Origin: Clostridia bacterium
GTDB taxonomy: Bacteria > Bacillota > Clostridia > Oscillospirales > CAG-382
Direction: 5' to 3'
DNA: 5,061 bases
Assembly (NCBI GenBank): GCA_017959195.1
Contig: JAGDBE010000175.1
Span: forward strand, 1-5,061
Positions 1-5,061 of the stretch are shown here, one piece after another. The position numbers and the translations under genes were made by a program. The notes beneath the pieces are model-generated. The model had not been told where the DNA came from. It worked only from the letters and a program-made list of their open reading frames with translations, and did not search any database. Each line of letters begins with the position of its first letter. Position 1 is the stretch's first letter.

Positions 1-332
1 AAGTTTCCTTGTCCGTCAACAAGCGGATATCTTAAAGAAAAAGGCTGCGCGAGACGAACGAGTGCGTCGTAAACCGAAGCGTCGCCGTGCGGATGGTAGT
101 GACCGAGCACGTTTCCGACGGTTGTCGCAGATTTACGGCGGGGTTTGTTGTAGGTAAGACCGTCCTCCTTCATGGCGTAAAGAATACGTCTGTGAACGGG
201 CTTGAGACCGTCTCTCACGTCGGGCAGGGCTCTGTCGACTATTACGGACATGGCATAGTCAATAAAAGACCGCTTAACCTCCGATCCTATCTCGACCTGT
301 GTTATGCTTTTTCTGCTGTTCAGTTCGTCCAT
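1..332 (-). CDS. gyrA: DNA gyrase subunit A, N-terminal 110 residues (partial)
   Basis: GyrA is the DNA-breaking and rejoining subunit of DNA gyrase, which with GyrB introduces negative supercoils using ATP. The visible 110 residues are the start of the winged-helix domain. Residues 26-52 hold the family block beginning YAMSVIVDRALPDVRDG and ending HRRILY. Residues 72-110 hold VGNVLGHYHPHGD, then ASVYDALVRLAQ, then FSLRYPLVDGQGN, which is the quinolone-resistance-determining region. The catalytic Tyr (about residue 122 in E. coli) lies just beyond the left edge. The ATG at 332-330 is preceded by GGAGG at 343-347, a good spacing, so the start is well supported. It lies 38 bases after the S41 peptidase stop with no terminator between, so it is probably the last visible gene of the murI operon. 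The residue equivalent to E. coli Ser83 is Ala85; the Asp87 equivalent (Asp89) is kept. ParC is the alternative, but the motifs favour GyrA. Confidence 0.94.
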   Translation of the reverse strand, partial: MDELNSRKSITQVEIGSEVKRSFIDYAMSVIVDRALPDVRDGLKPVHRRILYAMKEDGLTYNKPRRKSATTVGNVLGHYHPHGDASVYDALVRLAQPFSLRYPLVDGQGN

Positions 333-370
333 TCCAAATTTTCCTCCAAAATTATCAGAAATAAATGATT

Positions 371-2083
371 TTACGGTTCTATTTCGTTAAGATACTGCTC
401 TTCGAGCTTTCTTCTGTTTTCCTGTATCTGCCTTGCGCTCTTTTTTGCAAGGATTTTCTTTTCTTCAATAAGACGTCTTGCCTGGTCAAGTGAACTGTGG
501 TATAACATCGCCACGTCAAACTGGCTGTCCTCGTAGTAGGTGTAGTCCTTGAACGTGTTTATCACGTCGGTGATGTAGGTTACCGTCTCGTCATTCAGAT
601 TTCCGTCGGCAACCGAGAGGAACGAGCGCTTCTGCATTATCCATACCGCGTTCCGCGTCGAGTCGTCCCAGATTCCGTCAACCTTTTCGTCTATGAGTAA
701 ATCCATCATGTTCAGACGCTTTTCAAGCGCAAGACACGCCTCGTTTTGCTCTCCGTAAACGATGGTCTTGTAGTTTTCGTGGTTGAAGTATTCAAGCTTC
801 GGGAAATCGTAAAGCAGCTCCACGTTGTCGATTTCAAGGTCGGGAATAAGACCGATTTCGTTGTAGCTCTGCTTGTTAATGTCGAGAATCTCGTAAGTCG
901 TAATGGTTATGTAGTCGCCGGTTGCAAGTGTGTAAATCGACTGACCGATGGCTTTTCCGACGGAAGTCTTTCCGACAAGTACCGCGCCCGCTTTGGTTTT
1001 CAAGATGTTCGCCATAAGCTCTGCGGCGCTCGCAGTGCCTTCGTCGATAAGAACTGATATGCTGTCGAATGAGAACTTCGCGTTTGTGGAGATTATCGGC
1101 TCAAGATCTTCAAGCTTTCTCGAGTGGAAGTAACACATAACGTCGTTTTGCTCAACAAAGTTTTCCGACATCGATAACGCATAGTCGAGCGAGCCGCCGC
1201 CGTTGTTCCTTAAATCGATTACCAGCTTCTTTATGCCTTTTTGGGAGATTTCCGACAAGATGTTGTAAAAACCGGTTACCGTCGAGGGGTCAAGGAAGCT
1301 TGAAACTGCAATGTATACAACGCCGTCGTTTTCAAAATAAGAGTAGGAAAGCTCGCTCTGGAAAACGTTGTCTTTTCTGAGCCTGAATACGTACGTTTCG
1401 CCGCCGCGGACGGCGGTAAGCGAAATTTCGGGGTTGTAGTCGTCGTATTTTCCGTCGGCGTTCTTCTCGCAGAAGAATAAATACGGCCTTTTCAGTATGG
1501 CGGAAACCGCGTTCCAGCCGAGACCTTCAAGTTTTACGCCGGAAATATCGGTTATGACGTCGCCCTGCATTATGCCGGCAATTTCGGCGGGGGACCCGCT
1601 TATAACGCCGTTAATAAGCAGACCTTCGGGCACGGTGTCCGTTAAGATTCCGTATCCCATGTTCTCTTCCGGGTCGAGATAACCCGACGACGCCGAGTGG
1701 AATGAGCTGTACTTGTCCATCGTGCCGAGAAGCGTGTTCAGAATCAGCTTGTAATATTCGGGATGCTCTTCTATTATGTCGTGGAAGAATTGATCTATCG
1801 CTTCTTCACGCGTAAATGAGTATAGATGCGTTCTCACGTAGAGGTCCAGTATTTCGTTGAAGAGTTTGTATAAATACTCGGATGAGGAATAAAACGGCAT
1901 TATTCCGCGGCCGAAACCGCCTTCCGGCAAACTGCTTCCGGAATCCGATTCCTGTTTTTCCGCCGCTTCCGCTTCGGCAACCTTGCGGTCGATATCACTG
2001 AGATTTGTGGCAAAAGAACTTGTCGAAAACGTAAAAATAATGGCAAATGAGATGATAAAAGCGAGAATTCTTTTCAATAACAT
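371..2083 (-). CDS. Secreted S41 (C-terminal processing) peptidase with PDZ and peptidoglycan-binding domains
   Basis: This is a CtpA/CtpB/Prc-type serine protease of 570 residues, predicted to act outside the membrane. In order it has: a Sec signal peptide (residues 1-25, Lys/Arg then an Ile/Phe-rich core, cleavage after SSFA); an acidic linker (about 37-60); a helical region; a PDZ domain (about 143-236) holding an extra 12-residue loop near 203-214; the S41 catalytic core (about 247-420) with DLRNNGGG at 290-297; a peptidoglycan-binding-1-like repeat (about 444-505); and a charged, probably coiled-coil tail (about 529-569). The catalytic set is visible: Ser352 in GTASAAELM, Lys377 in GKTSVGKAIGQ and Gln381. 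The Ser-Lys spacing of 25 and Lys-Gln spacing of 4 equal those in CtpB. I chose the ATG at 2083 because it begins a clean signal peptide and has AAAGGCAAGG upstream. Starts at 2104 or 2176 would put basic residues before it, and the latter would overlap the upstream gene. The substrate is unknown; the wall-binding module suggests envelope or sporulation roles. Confidence 0.9.
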   Translation of the reverse strand: MLLKRILAFIISFAIIFTFSTSSFATNLSDIDRKVAEAEAAEKQESDSGSSLPEGGFGRGIMPFYSSSEYLYKLFNEILDLYVRTHLYSFTREEAIDQFFHDIIEEHPEYYKLILNTLLGTMDKYSSFHSASSGYLDPEENMGYGILTDTVPEGLLINGVISGSPAEIAGIMQGDVITDISGVKLEGLGWNAVSAILKRPYLFFCEKNADGKYDDYNPEISLTAVRGGETYVFRLRKDNVFQSELSYSYFENDGVVYIAVSSFLDPSTVTGFYNILSEISQKGIKKLVIDLRNNGGGSLDYALSMSENFVEQNDVMCYFHSRKLEDLEPIISTNAKFSFDSISVLIDEGTASAAELMANILKTKAGAVLVGKTSVGKAIGQSIYTLATGDYITITTYEILDINKQSYNEIGLIPDLEIDNVELLYDFPKLEYFNHENYKTIVYGEQNEACLALEKRLNMMDLLIDEKVDGIWDDSTRNAVWIMQKRSFLSVADGNLNDETVTYITDVINTFKDYTYYEDSQFDVAMLYHSSLDQARRLIEEKKILAKKSARQIQENRRKLEEQYLNEIEP

Positions 2084-2114
2084 AGGAAACGCCTTGCCTT
2101 TCATAGCAAAAAAG

Positions 2115-2795
2115 TTAATTCTTGTGTTCCGGACCGATTGACGAAGCGGTAATCGTAAAAGACGAAACTTCGGCAATCATACCGTTAATTTCTATACTGT
2201 ATTTGACGGATAAACTTCCGCCGTGTTCCGACATCTTGTTGTTTATTTCCGACGTGTCCACGCATAAACTGATGGGGGAGTGCATGGCGTCTTCCGAGTC
2301 CTCTGTTTTCGGGGGAGGCGCGATGTCGAGAAACGCGGAATCCTCAAGCGCGATGTAGTTGCGCTTGCCCTCTTCGAATACGATTTCCGCAACGTCGCTG
2401 TCGCTGCCGCTTAAAGTAACCGTGCCGTTTTTGTATATGTGGACGCACATGGGGCTTTCGTCGTCGCCGTATCTGATGAAAAGCCCGTCGGAATCGGTGT
2501 TGACGAGAGACCCTTCCGTGATGAACTCCACCTTTTTCGTGCAGTCGGGCATGGTTTTGAGCTCGTCGTACCGCGTAAACGGCAGCGTGTCCTCAAGAAG
2601 CGAGTCGCTCTCCTCGTCCGAAAGCATGGAAGGCATCGATTGCAGGGAGAAAGACGGCTCTTCCGCAAAAGAGGACTCTTCCGCGTCGTCTGTAAAGACG
2701 CTTTCGCCGTAAACGTTCGAGAATATGTAATCACAGGCAAAATAATGCTTGCCGGATATTTTTATCGCAAAGTTGTTTTTGTTGAGTATTTTCAT
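2115..2795 (-). CDS. DUF1934 (YwiB-like) domain protein with acidic insertions
   Basis: This encodes 226 residues whose C-terminal half follows the pattern I recall for DUF1934, a small calycin-like beta-barrel family of unknown function common in Bacillota. Matching pieces are KKVEFITEGSL (88-97), FIRYGDDES (106-114), GTVTLSGSDSDVAEIVFEEGKR (124-145, the last part being the most typical), and HGGSLSVKYSIEINGMIAEVSSFTI (191-215). Family members are usually about 140 residues. Here the likely first strand, NFAIKISGKHYF (8-19), is separated from the rest by about 65 residues rich in Asp, Glu and Ser (33-85), and a second acidic Pro-rich loop lies at 158-172. There is no signal peptide or membrane segment, so it is probably cytoplasmic. 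The ATG at 2795 has AAGGAAA at 2800-2806. It starts 19 bases after murI and ends 31 bases before the S41 peptidase start, so it is probably co-transcribed with both. The function is not known; the family assignment is by pattern recall only. Confidence 0.78.
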   Translation of the reverse strand: MKILNKNNFAIKISGKHYFACDYIFSNVYGESVFTDDAEESSFAEEPSFSLQSMPSMLSDEESDSLLEDTLPFTRYDELKTMPDCTKKVEFITEGSLVNTDSDGLFIRYGDDESPMCVHIYKNGTVTLSGSDSDVAEIVFEEGKRNYIALEDSAFLDIAPPPKTEDSEDAMHSPISLCVDTSEINNKMSEHGGSLSVKYSIEINGMIAEVSSFTITASSIGPEHKN

Positions 2796-2814
2796 ATGAT
2801 TTCCTTGAAAAGAG

Positions 2815-3651
2815 TTATTTTTTGTATAAGTATTTTTCCACGTCGATTTTGCTTATGTTTTCAACCTGTTCTCCCAGGAAAAGAGACGCGGTGCGCATGA
2901 AATTGTGCGGCTCGTCGCTGACAAAGTAGCGGGTAACGCCGGGACCATCCGCCTTTGCTTTGCCGCTTTCATGTAAAAAGTTTTTGAGCGCGTGCGCCGA
3001 AGCTCTTCCCGAGTCAACAATACGGACTTTTCCGAACTTTTCGCCGGCGGCCTTTGAAATGATGTTCTTTATTAAGGGATAATGCGTGCAGCCGAGAATT
3101 ATCACGTCGGGAGAAAAATCTTCAAGCTTCGACAGATACTCGTTTACGATTTCCTTCGTAATATTGCAGTCTTCTCCGATGTAGCCGTTTTCCACAAGCG
3201 GAACGAACATAGGACAGCCAACACCCATGACGGAAAAAGCCGGATTTATGGCCGCAATCGCCTTGTCAAACGCTTTCGCACTTATAGTTGAGGGGGTTGC
3301 AAGTACGGCGATTTTTCCTTTTTCGGTGAGCCTTACCGCTTCTGCCGACGCGGGCTCAACCACGCCGAAAATCGGAATGTCAAACGAACTTTTGAGAACG
3401 CCGAGCGCGGTGGAGCTAACCGTACCGCAGGCGATAAGAACGGCTTTAACCGAATTTGTAAGTAAAAAATTCATATCGTCGCACGCGTACTTTATAATCG
3501 TCTCCGCCGAACGCGTTCCGTACGGAAGACGTCCTGTGTCGCCGAAATAAACTATGTTTTCGTGCGGAAGTATTTCCTTTAATTCTCTCACGGCGGTAAG
3601 TCCGCCGAGACCCGAATCGAATACGCCGATCGGAAGCTCGTTTACGTCCAT
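2815..3651 (-). CDS. murI: Glutamate racemase
   Basis: MurI interconverts L- and D-glutamate in the cytoplasm without a cofactor, supplying D-Glu for the peptidoglycan stem peptide (added by MurD). The 278-residue length is normal. Visible family motifs are GVFDSGLGGLT (9-19, with the catalytic-site Asp12 and Ser13), GDTGRLPYG (37-45), ACGTVSS with the first catalytic Cys75 (74-80), PLVENG (151-156, Glu154), and GCTHYPL with the second catalytic Cys188 and His190 (187-193). Most family members have ACNT at the first Cys; here the Asn that contacts substrate is Gly76. The N-terminus is short, lacking the extension seen in E. coli MurI. The ATG at 3651 has GAGG at 3658-3661, six bases away. It is the first gene after a strong promoter (3700-3728) and is followed after 19 bases by the DUF1934 gene. 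The identification is secure; the effect of Gly76 is unknown. Confidence 0.96.
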   Translation of the reverse strand: MDVNELPIGVFDSGLGGLTAVRELKEILPHENIVYFGDTGRLPYGTRSAETIIKYACDDMNFLLTNSVKAVLIACGTVSSTALGVLKSSFDIPIFGVVEPASAEAVRLTEKGKIAVLATPSTISAKAFDKAIAAINPAFSVMGVGCPMFVPLVENGYIGEDCNITKEIVNEYLSKLEDFSPDVIILGCTHYPLIKNIISKAAGEKFGKVRIVDSGRASAHALKNFLHESGKAKADGPGVTRYFVSDEPHNFMRTASLFLGEQVENISKIDVEKYLYKK

Positions 3652-3662
3652 AAATAACCTCG

Positions 3663-3676
3663 AAAAAACGTTTTTT
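3663..3676. repeat. 14-base perfect palindrome in the murI leader
   Basis: AAAAAACGTTTTTT is a perfect palindrome lying between the murI promoter and its ribosome binding site, inside the predicted 5' untranslated region of about 40 bases. It could be a protein binding site or a weak leader hairpin, but runs of A and T make such palindromes fairly likely by chance. A copy of the left flank, CGAAAAAA, recurs at 3679-3686. Confidence 0.5.
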
Positions 3677-3699
3677 GCCGAAAAAATCAGGCATTATAT

Positions 3700-3728
3700 A
3701 TTATAGCACAAATCACAATTAAAGTCAA
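3700..3728 (-). promoter_or_regulatory. Sigma-A promoter with extended -10 for the murI operon
   Basis: On the minus strand, TTGACT (3723-3728) and TATAAT (3700-3705) are separated by exactly 17 bases, and TG precedes the -10 by one base (TGC before TATAAT), making an extended -10. Transcription should begin near 3693, giving a leader of about 40 bases before murI. A second TATAAT at 3693-3698 lies too far from the -35 (24 bases) to be served by it. The promoter sits just past the thiT terminator, so the murI unit looks independently transcribed. Confidence 0.88.
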
Positions 3729-3740
3729 CAAAAATGAACC

Positions 3741-3780
3741 AAAATAAATAAAAAAAGCCCCGTGCCAAAGGCACGGGGCT
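3741..3780 (-). terminator. Intrinsic terminator of thiT
   Basis: A perfect 11-base-pair GC-rich stem (3756-3766 with 3770-3780, AGCCCCGTGCC and its complement) with a three-base loop is followed on the minus strand by TTTTTT and a further T-rich stretch (down to 3741). It begins 15 bases after the thiT stop codon. The T tract is on the minus-strand side only, so it serves thiT and does not stop plus-strand transcription. Confidence 0.95.
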
Positions 3781-3795
3781 CTGAAAACGAAAAAA

Positions 3796-4380
3796 TTACT
3801 TGAGATCTTCCCTGCGGAAGTATTTTCCGAGCGGTTTGTAAAGAAGCATGGCGGCGATTTCCGTGAATACGATCTCAAACAGCATATACCAGCCGTTGTA
3901 CAGGAAAGAGTATATCCATACGTTCGTCATGGTCATGTTCATGAACTCCTCGGGCATCCATTCGCCCCAGATCCACGCACCTGTAACGAGATGGCAGAGA
4001 AAACGGAGAACGAACGTAACGAGAATACCCAGAAAAACGGCTTTTCTGCTGTTTCCGAATATGCCGGAAAATCCGATGAACGTGTATGCAATGATGTAGT
4101 CAAGGAAAATCACGCCGAAGACCATAACGGCGCTCGTAACGTAGCTGACGTTGTCCAGTCCCAGAACGAGCTGGAGCGCGCTGTATACAAACGCGGTCGC
4201 AACGCCCCATTTCCAGCCCCAGCGGTGGCTGCAGAATACGATGGGCAGCATGCTGAGAACGGTAACGCCGCCGCCGAAGGGCAGGTCGATCTTGATTAAG
4301 CTCAGTACCGTTGCAAGCGCAATGAACAGAGCGCTCTCTACGAGCTTTCGTACAGTGATGTTTTTTTTGGCTTTTGTCAT
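3796..4380 (-). CDS. thiT: Thiamine transporter S component of an ECF system (ThiT)
   Basis: ThiT is the thiamine-binding membrane subunit of an energy-coupling factor transporter; it works with a shared EcfA/EcfA'/EcfT module that is not in this window. The 194-residue protein has about six hydrophobic segments (roughly 12-31, 38-52, 57-75, 80-104, 114-134, 155-181), the normal size for S components. Features typical of ThiT are the LVESALFIALATVLSLI first helix, Asp94-Tyr95, an aromatic stretch with Trp136, Trp138 and Trp141, and YSFLYNGWYMLFE near the end. From recall of Lactococcus ThiT, His130, Trp138, Tyr157 and Asn162 match its thiamine-contacting residues by spacing, and Asp94 stands where a Glu is known. 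The ATG at 4380 is preceded by GGAGG at 4388-4392; an in-frame ATG at 4419 falls inside the leader terminator loop and is unlikely. The TPP riboswitch directly upstream independently supports thiamine as the substrate. Confidence 0.93.
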   Translation of the reverse strand: MTKAKKNITVRKLVESALFIALATVLSLIKIDLPFGGGVTVLSMLPIVFCSHRWGWKWGVATAFVYSALQLVLGLDNVSYVTSAVMVFGVIFLDYIIAYTFIGFSGIFGNSRKAVFLGILVTFVLRFLCHLVTGAWIWGEWMPEEFMNMTMTNVWIYSFLYNGWYMLFEIVFTEIAAMLLYKPLGKYFRREDLK

Positions 4381-4399
4381 AAAAATACCTCCGTTTAAT

Positions 4400-4433
4400 A
4401 AAAAATACCGCACGGACATATATCGGTGCGGTA
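4400..4433 (-). terminator. Regulatory terminator (expression platform) of the TPP riboswitch
   Basis: On the minus strand, TACCGCAC (4426-4433) pairs with GTGCGGTA (4406-4413) in an 8-base-pair stem with a 12-base loop, followed at once by TTTTTT (4400-4405). It lies between the TPP aptamer and the thiT ribosome binding site, so TPP binding is expected to stop transcription before thiT. The position is what identifies it as an attenuator. Confidence 0.9.
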
Positions 4434-4445
4434 AAACGATTTTTG

Positions 4446-4536
4446 TAAACTCCCTACGCCGGTATTATCCGTTTGACAGGTTCAAAGGGTTCGGAAAAAT
4501 CCGTCTCAGCCGAAAAATCAGCACCCCCGATATTTA
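4446..4536 (-). promoter_or_regulatory. TPP riboswitch aptamer (THI element) upstream of thiT
   Basis: The minus strand carries the conserved THI-box parts in order: GGGGGTGC (4521-4528), GGCTGAGA (4504-4511), ACCCTTTGAACCTG (4477-4490) and CGGATAATACCGGCGTAGGGA (4451-4471). P3 is a short GCTGA/TCGGC stem (4509-4522), an optional extra stem CGGA/TCCG follows CTGAGA (4492-4503), and P1 is weak (TAAAT at 4532-4536 with GTTTA at 4446-4450). The aptamer binds thiamine pyrophosphate. With the terminator just downstream it should switch thiT off when TPP is plentiful. Confidence 0.97.
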
Positions 4537-4548
4537 TTTTGCGTCTAT

Positions 4549-4577
4549 ATTGTAATACGAAAAAACACATTTGTCAA
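4549..4577 (-). promoter_or_regulatory. Sigma-A promoter for the riboswitch-thiT transcript
   Basis: On the minus strand, a consensus -35 TTGACA (4572-4577) and a -10 TACAAT (4549-4554) are separated by exactly 17 bases. Transcription should start near 4542, a few bases before the 5' strand of the TPP aptamer, which is the expected position for a riboswitch leader. Confidence 0.88.
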
Positions 4578-4654
4578 TATTTTTGAGAAATTTTTGCACG
4601 TTTTCGGAACATTTTGAAAAAAATACCGTCAAAACCTGCAAAGAGGTGAATGCC

Positions 4655-5061
4655 ATGAAAAAAATCATAACGATTTCGGCTTTAATTTTGCTCGTTTTCG
4701 CACTTGCTTCATGCGGTTTCGATAACGAGGATACAGGTACGCTGACGTATACGGACGATATCGTAACCGTAACGGACGTTGATATTGCCGTAAACCCGGC
4801 GGGACTGCTCGCGGATTACAAAAGCCAAGCGGCGCGCGTGAACTGGCCGACTAACGCAAATAAACTGTTTGTCAGCTGCCTGAACGGAAATACGATGATA
4901 ATAAGCTCGGTAAGACATCTGCCTATATTCAAATTCGAAACCAAGGACGAACTTGACCGCTTTTTACAAAATATTGAGGACGTTTTTGACTTCGATGACG
5001 GATACGGCGGAAAGTCGTTTGGCGAAATGTGCGAAACGTATGACGACGAATTTTTCAAGGA
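4655..5061 (+). CDS. Putative lipoprotein of unknown function (partial, runs off the right edge)
   Basis: The reading frame is open from ATG 4655 to the end of the window: 135 residues with no stop. The ATG is preceded by AGAGGTGAA (4642-4650), a good ribosome binding site. Residues 1-20 form a lipoprotein signal: MKKIITI, a hydrophobic core, then the lipobox LASC with Cys20 as the expected lipidation site. The mature part is acidic, starts with a Thr- and Asp-rich segment (25-45), has no obvious repeats, and near the edge carries SFGEMCETYDDEFFK (121-135). A pattern like this (Tyr-Asp-Asp/Glu-x-Phe-Phe) is, from recall, seen in small Clostridia lipoproteins ending in a beta-rich domain, but I cannot assign a family. 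It is divergent from thiT, with 77 bases between the thiT -35 box and its ATG, and no convincing plus-strand promoter is visible there. No function is proposed. Confidence 0.85.
   Translation, partial: MKKIITISALILLVFALASCGFDNEDTGTLTYTDDIVTVTDVDIAVNPAGLLADYKSQAARVNWPTNANKLFVSCLNGNTMIISSVRHLPIFKFETKDELDRFLQNIEDVFDFDDGYGGKSFGEMCETYDDEFFK

Noticed and set aside
1..332. ParC (topoisomerase IV subunit A) instead of GyrA
   Set aside because: The block of residues 26-52 and the motif FSLRYPLVDGQGN fit GyrA better; the defining C-terminal domain is outside the window, so a small doubt remains.
351..356. GATAAT on the minus strand just upstream of gyrA as a separate -10 box
   Set aside because: No acceptable -35 lies 16-18 bases upstream (GAACCG at best), and transcription would start at or past the ribosome binding site.
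87..368. Plus-strand open frame of 93 codons
   Set aside because: It is antisense to gyrA and its leader, has no convincing ribosome binding site, and gives no recognisable protein.
2084..2176. Longer start of the S41 peptidase at 2176 or 2104
   Set aside because: The added residues are basic and precede a normal signal peptide; the 2176 start overlaps the DUF1934 gene by 62 bases. The ATG at 2083 gives a clean signal peptide and has a purine-rich AAAGGCAAGG upstream.
2439..2900. Plus-strand open frame of 153 codons and other overlapping frames opposite the DUF1934 and murI genes
   Set aside because: These are antisense or out-of-frame shadows with Arg/Val-rich or Ser-rich composition; the minus-strand genes in the same place have strong motif or domain support.
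4151..4555. Plus-strand open frame of 134 codons across thiT and its leader
   Set aside because: It reads through the riboswitch and terminator on the opposite strand and has no coding-like product or ribosome binding site.
4578..4654. Sigma-A promoter for the plus-strand lipoprotein
   Set aside because: Only weak TTGNNN and A-rich stretches are present; no pair of boxes has acceptable sequence and spacing, so none is annotated.
4709..5058. Minus-strand open frames of 69 and 80 codons at the right edge
   Set aside because: They are antisense to the lipoprotein gene, which has a ribosome binding site, signal peptide and lipobox; they have none of these.
1..5061. CRISPR array, insertion sequence, tRNA or rRNA
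   Set aside because: I saw no spaced direct repeats, terminal inverted repeats with a transposase, or RNA gene signatures on either strand.

Overview
The window reads like a chromosomal segment from a Gram-positive, low-to-moderate GC bacterium of the Clostridia (Bacillota), perhaps a gut lineage such as the Oscillospirales. This is an inference. It rests on strong GGAGG/GAGG-type ribosome binding sites, textbook sigma-A promoters with 17-base spacers, a TPP riboswitch followed by an intrinsic terminator, an ECF-type thiamine S component, a DUF1934 (YwiB-like) protein, and an S41 peptidase joined to a peptidoglycan-binding domain.

Layout. Nearly everything is on the minus strand. From right to left these are: a thiamine-responsive unit (promoter 4549-4577, TPP aptamer 4446-4536, leader terminator 4400-4433, thiT 4378/4380 down to 3796, terminator 3741-3780), then a second transcription unit starting at an extended -10 promoter (3700-3728). 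The second unit carries murI (3651-2815), a DUF1934-like gene (2795-2115), a secreted S41 peptidase (2083-371) and the first 110 codons of gyrA (332-1, running off the left edge). Gaps inside this unit are 19, 31 and 38 bases and no internal terminator is visible, so it is probably one operon. On the plus strand, a lipoprotein gene of unknown function starts at 4655 and runs off the right edge, divergent from thiT.

How the genes work together. thiT imports thiamine through the shared ECF energising module and is switched off by TPP through premature termination. The murI unit combines cell-wall precursor supply (D-glutamate), an exported peptidase with a wall-binding module, and the essential topoisomerase subunit GyrA. 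Some MurI proteins are known to inhibit gyrase, so finding both in one apparent operon is the most thought-provoking arrangement here.

No mobile element, CRISPR array, tRNA or rRNA was seen. I did not find an undescribed multi-gene system. The points most worth checking are a candidate antiterminator pairing in the riboswitch, a Gly in place of the usual Asn beside the MurI catalytic Cys, the acidic insertion in the DUF1934 protein, and the Ala at the quinolone-contact position of GyrA.
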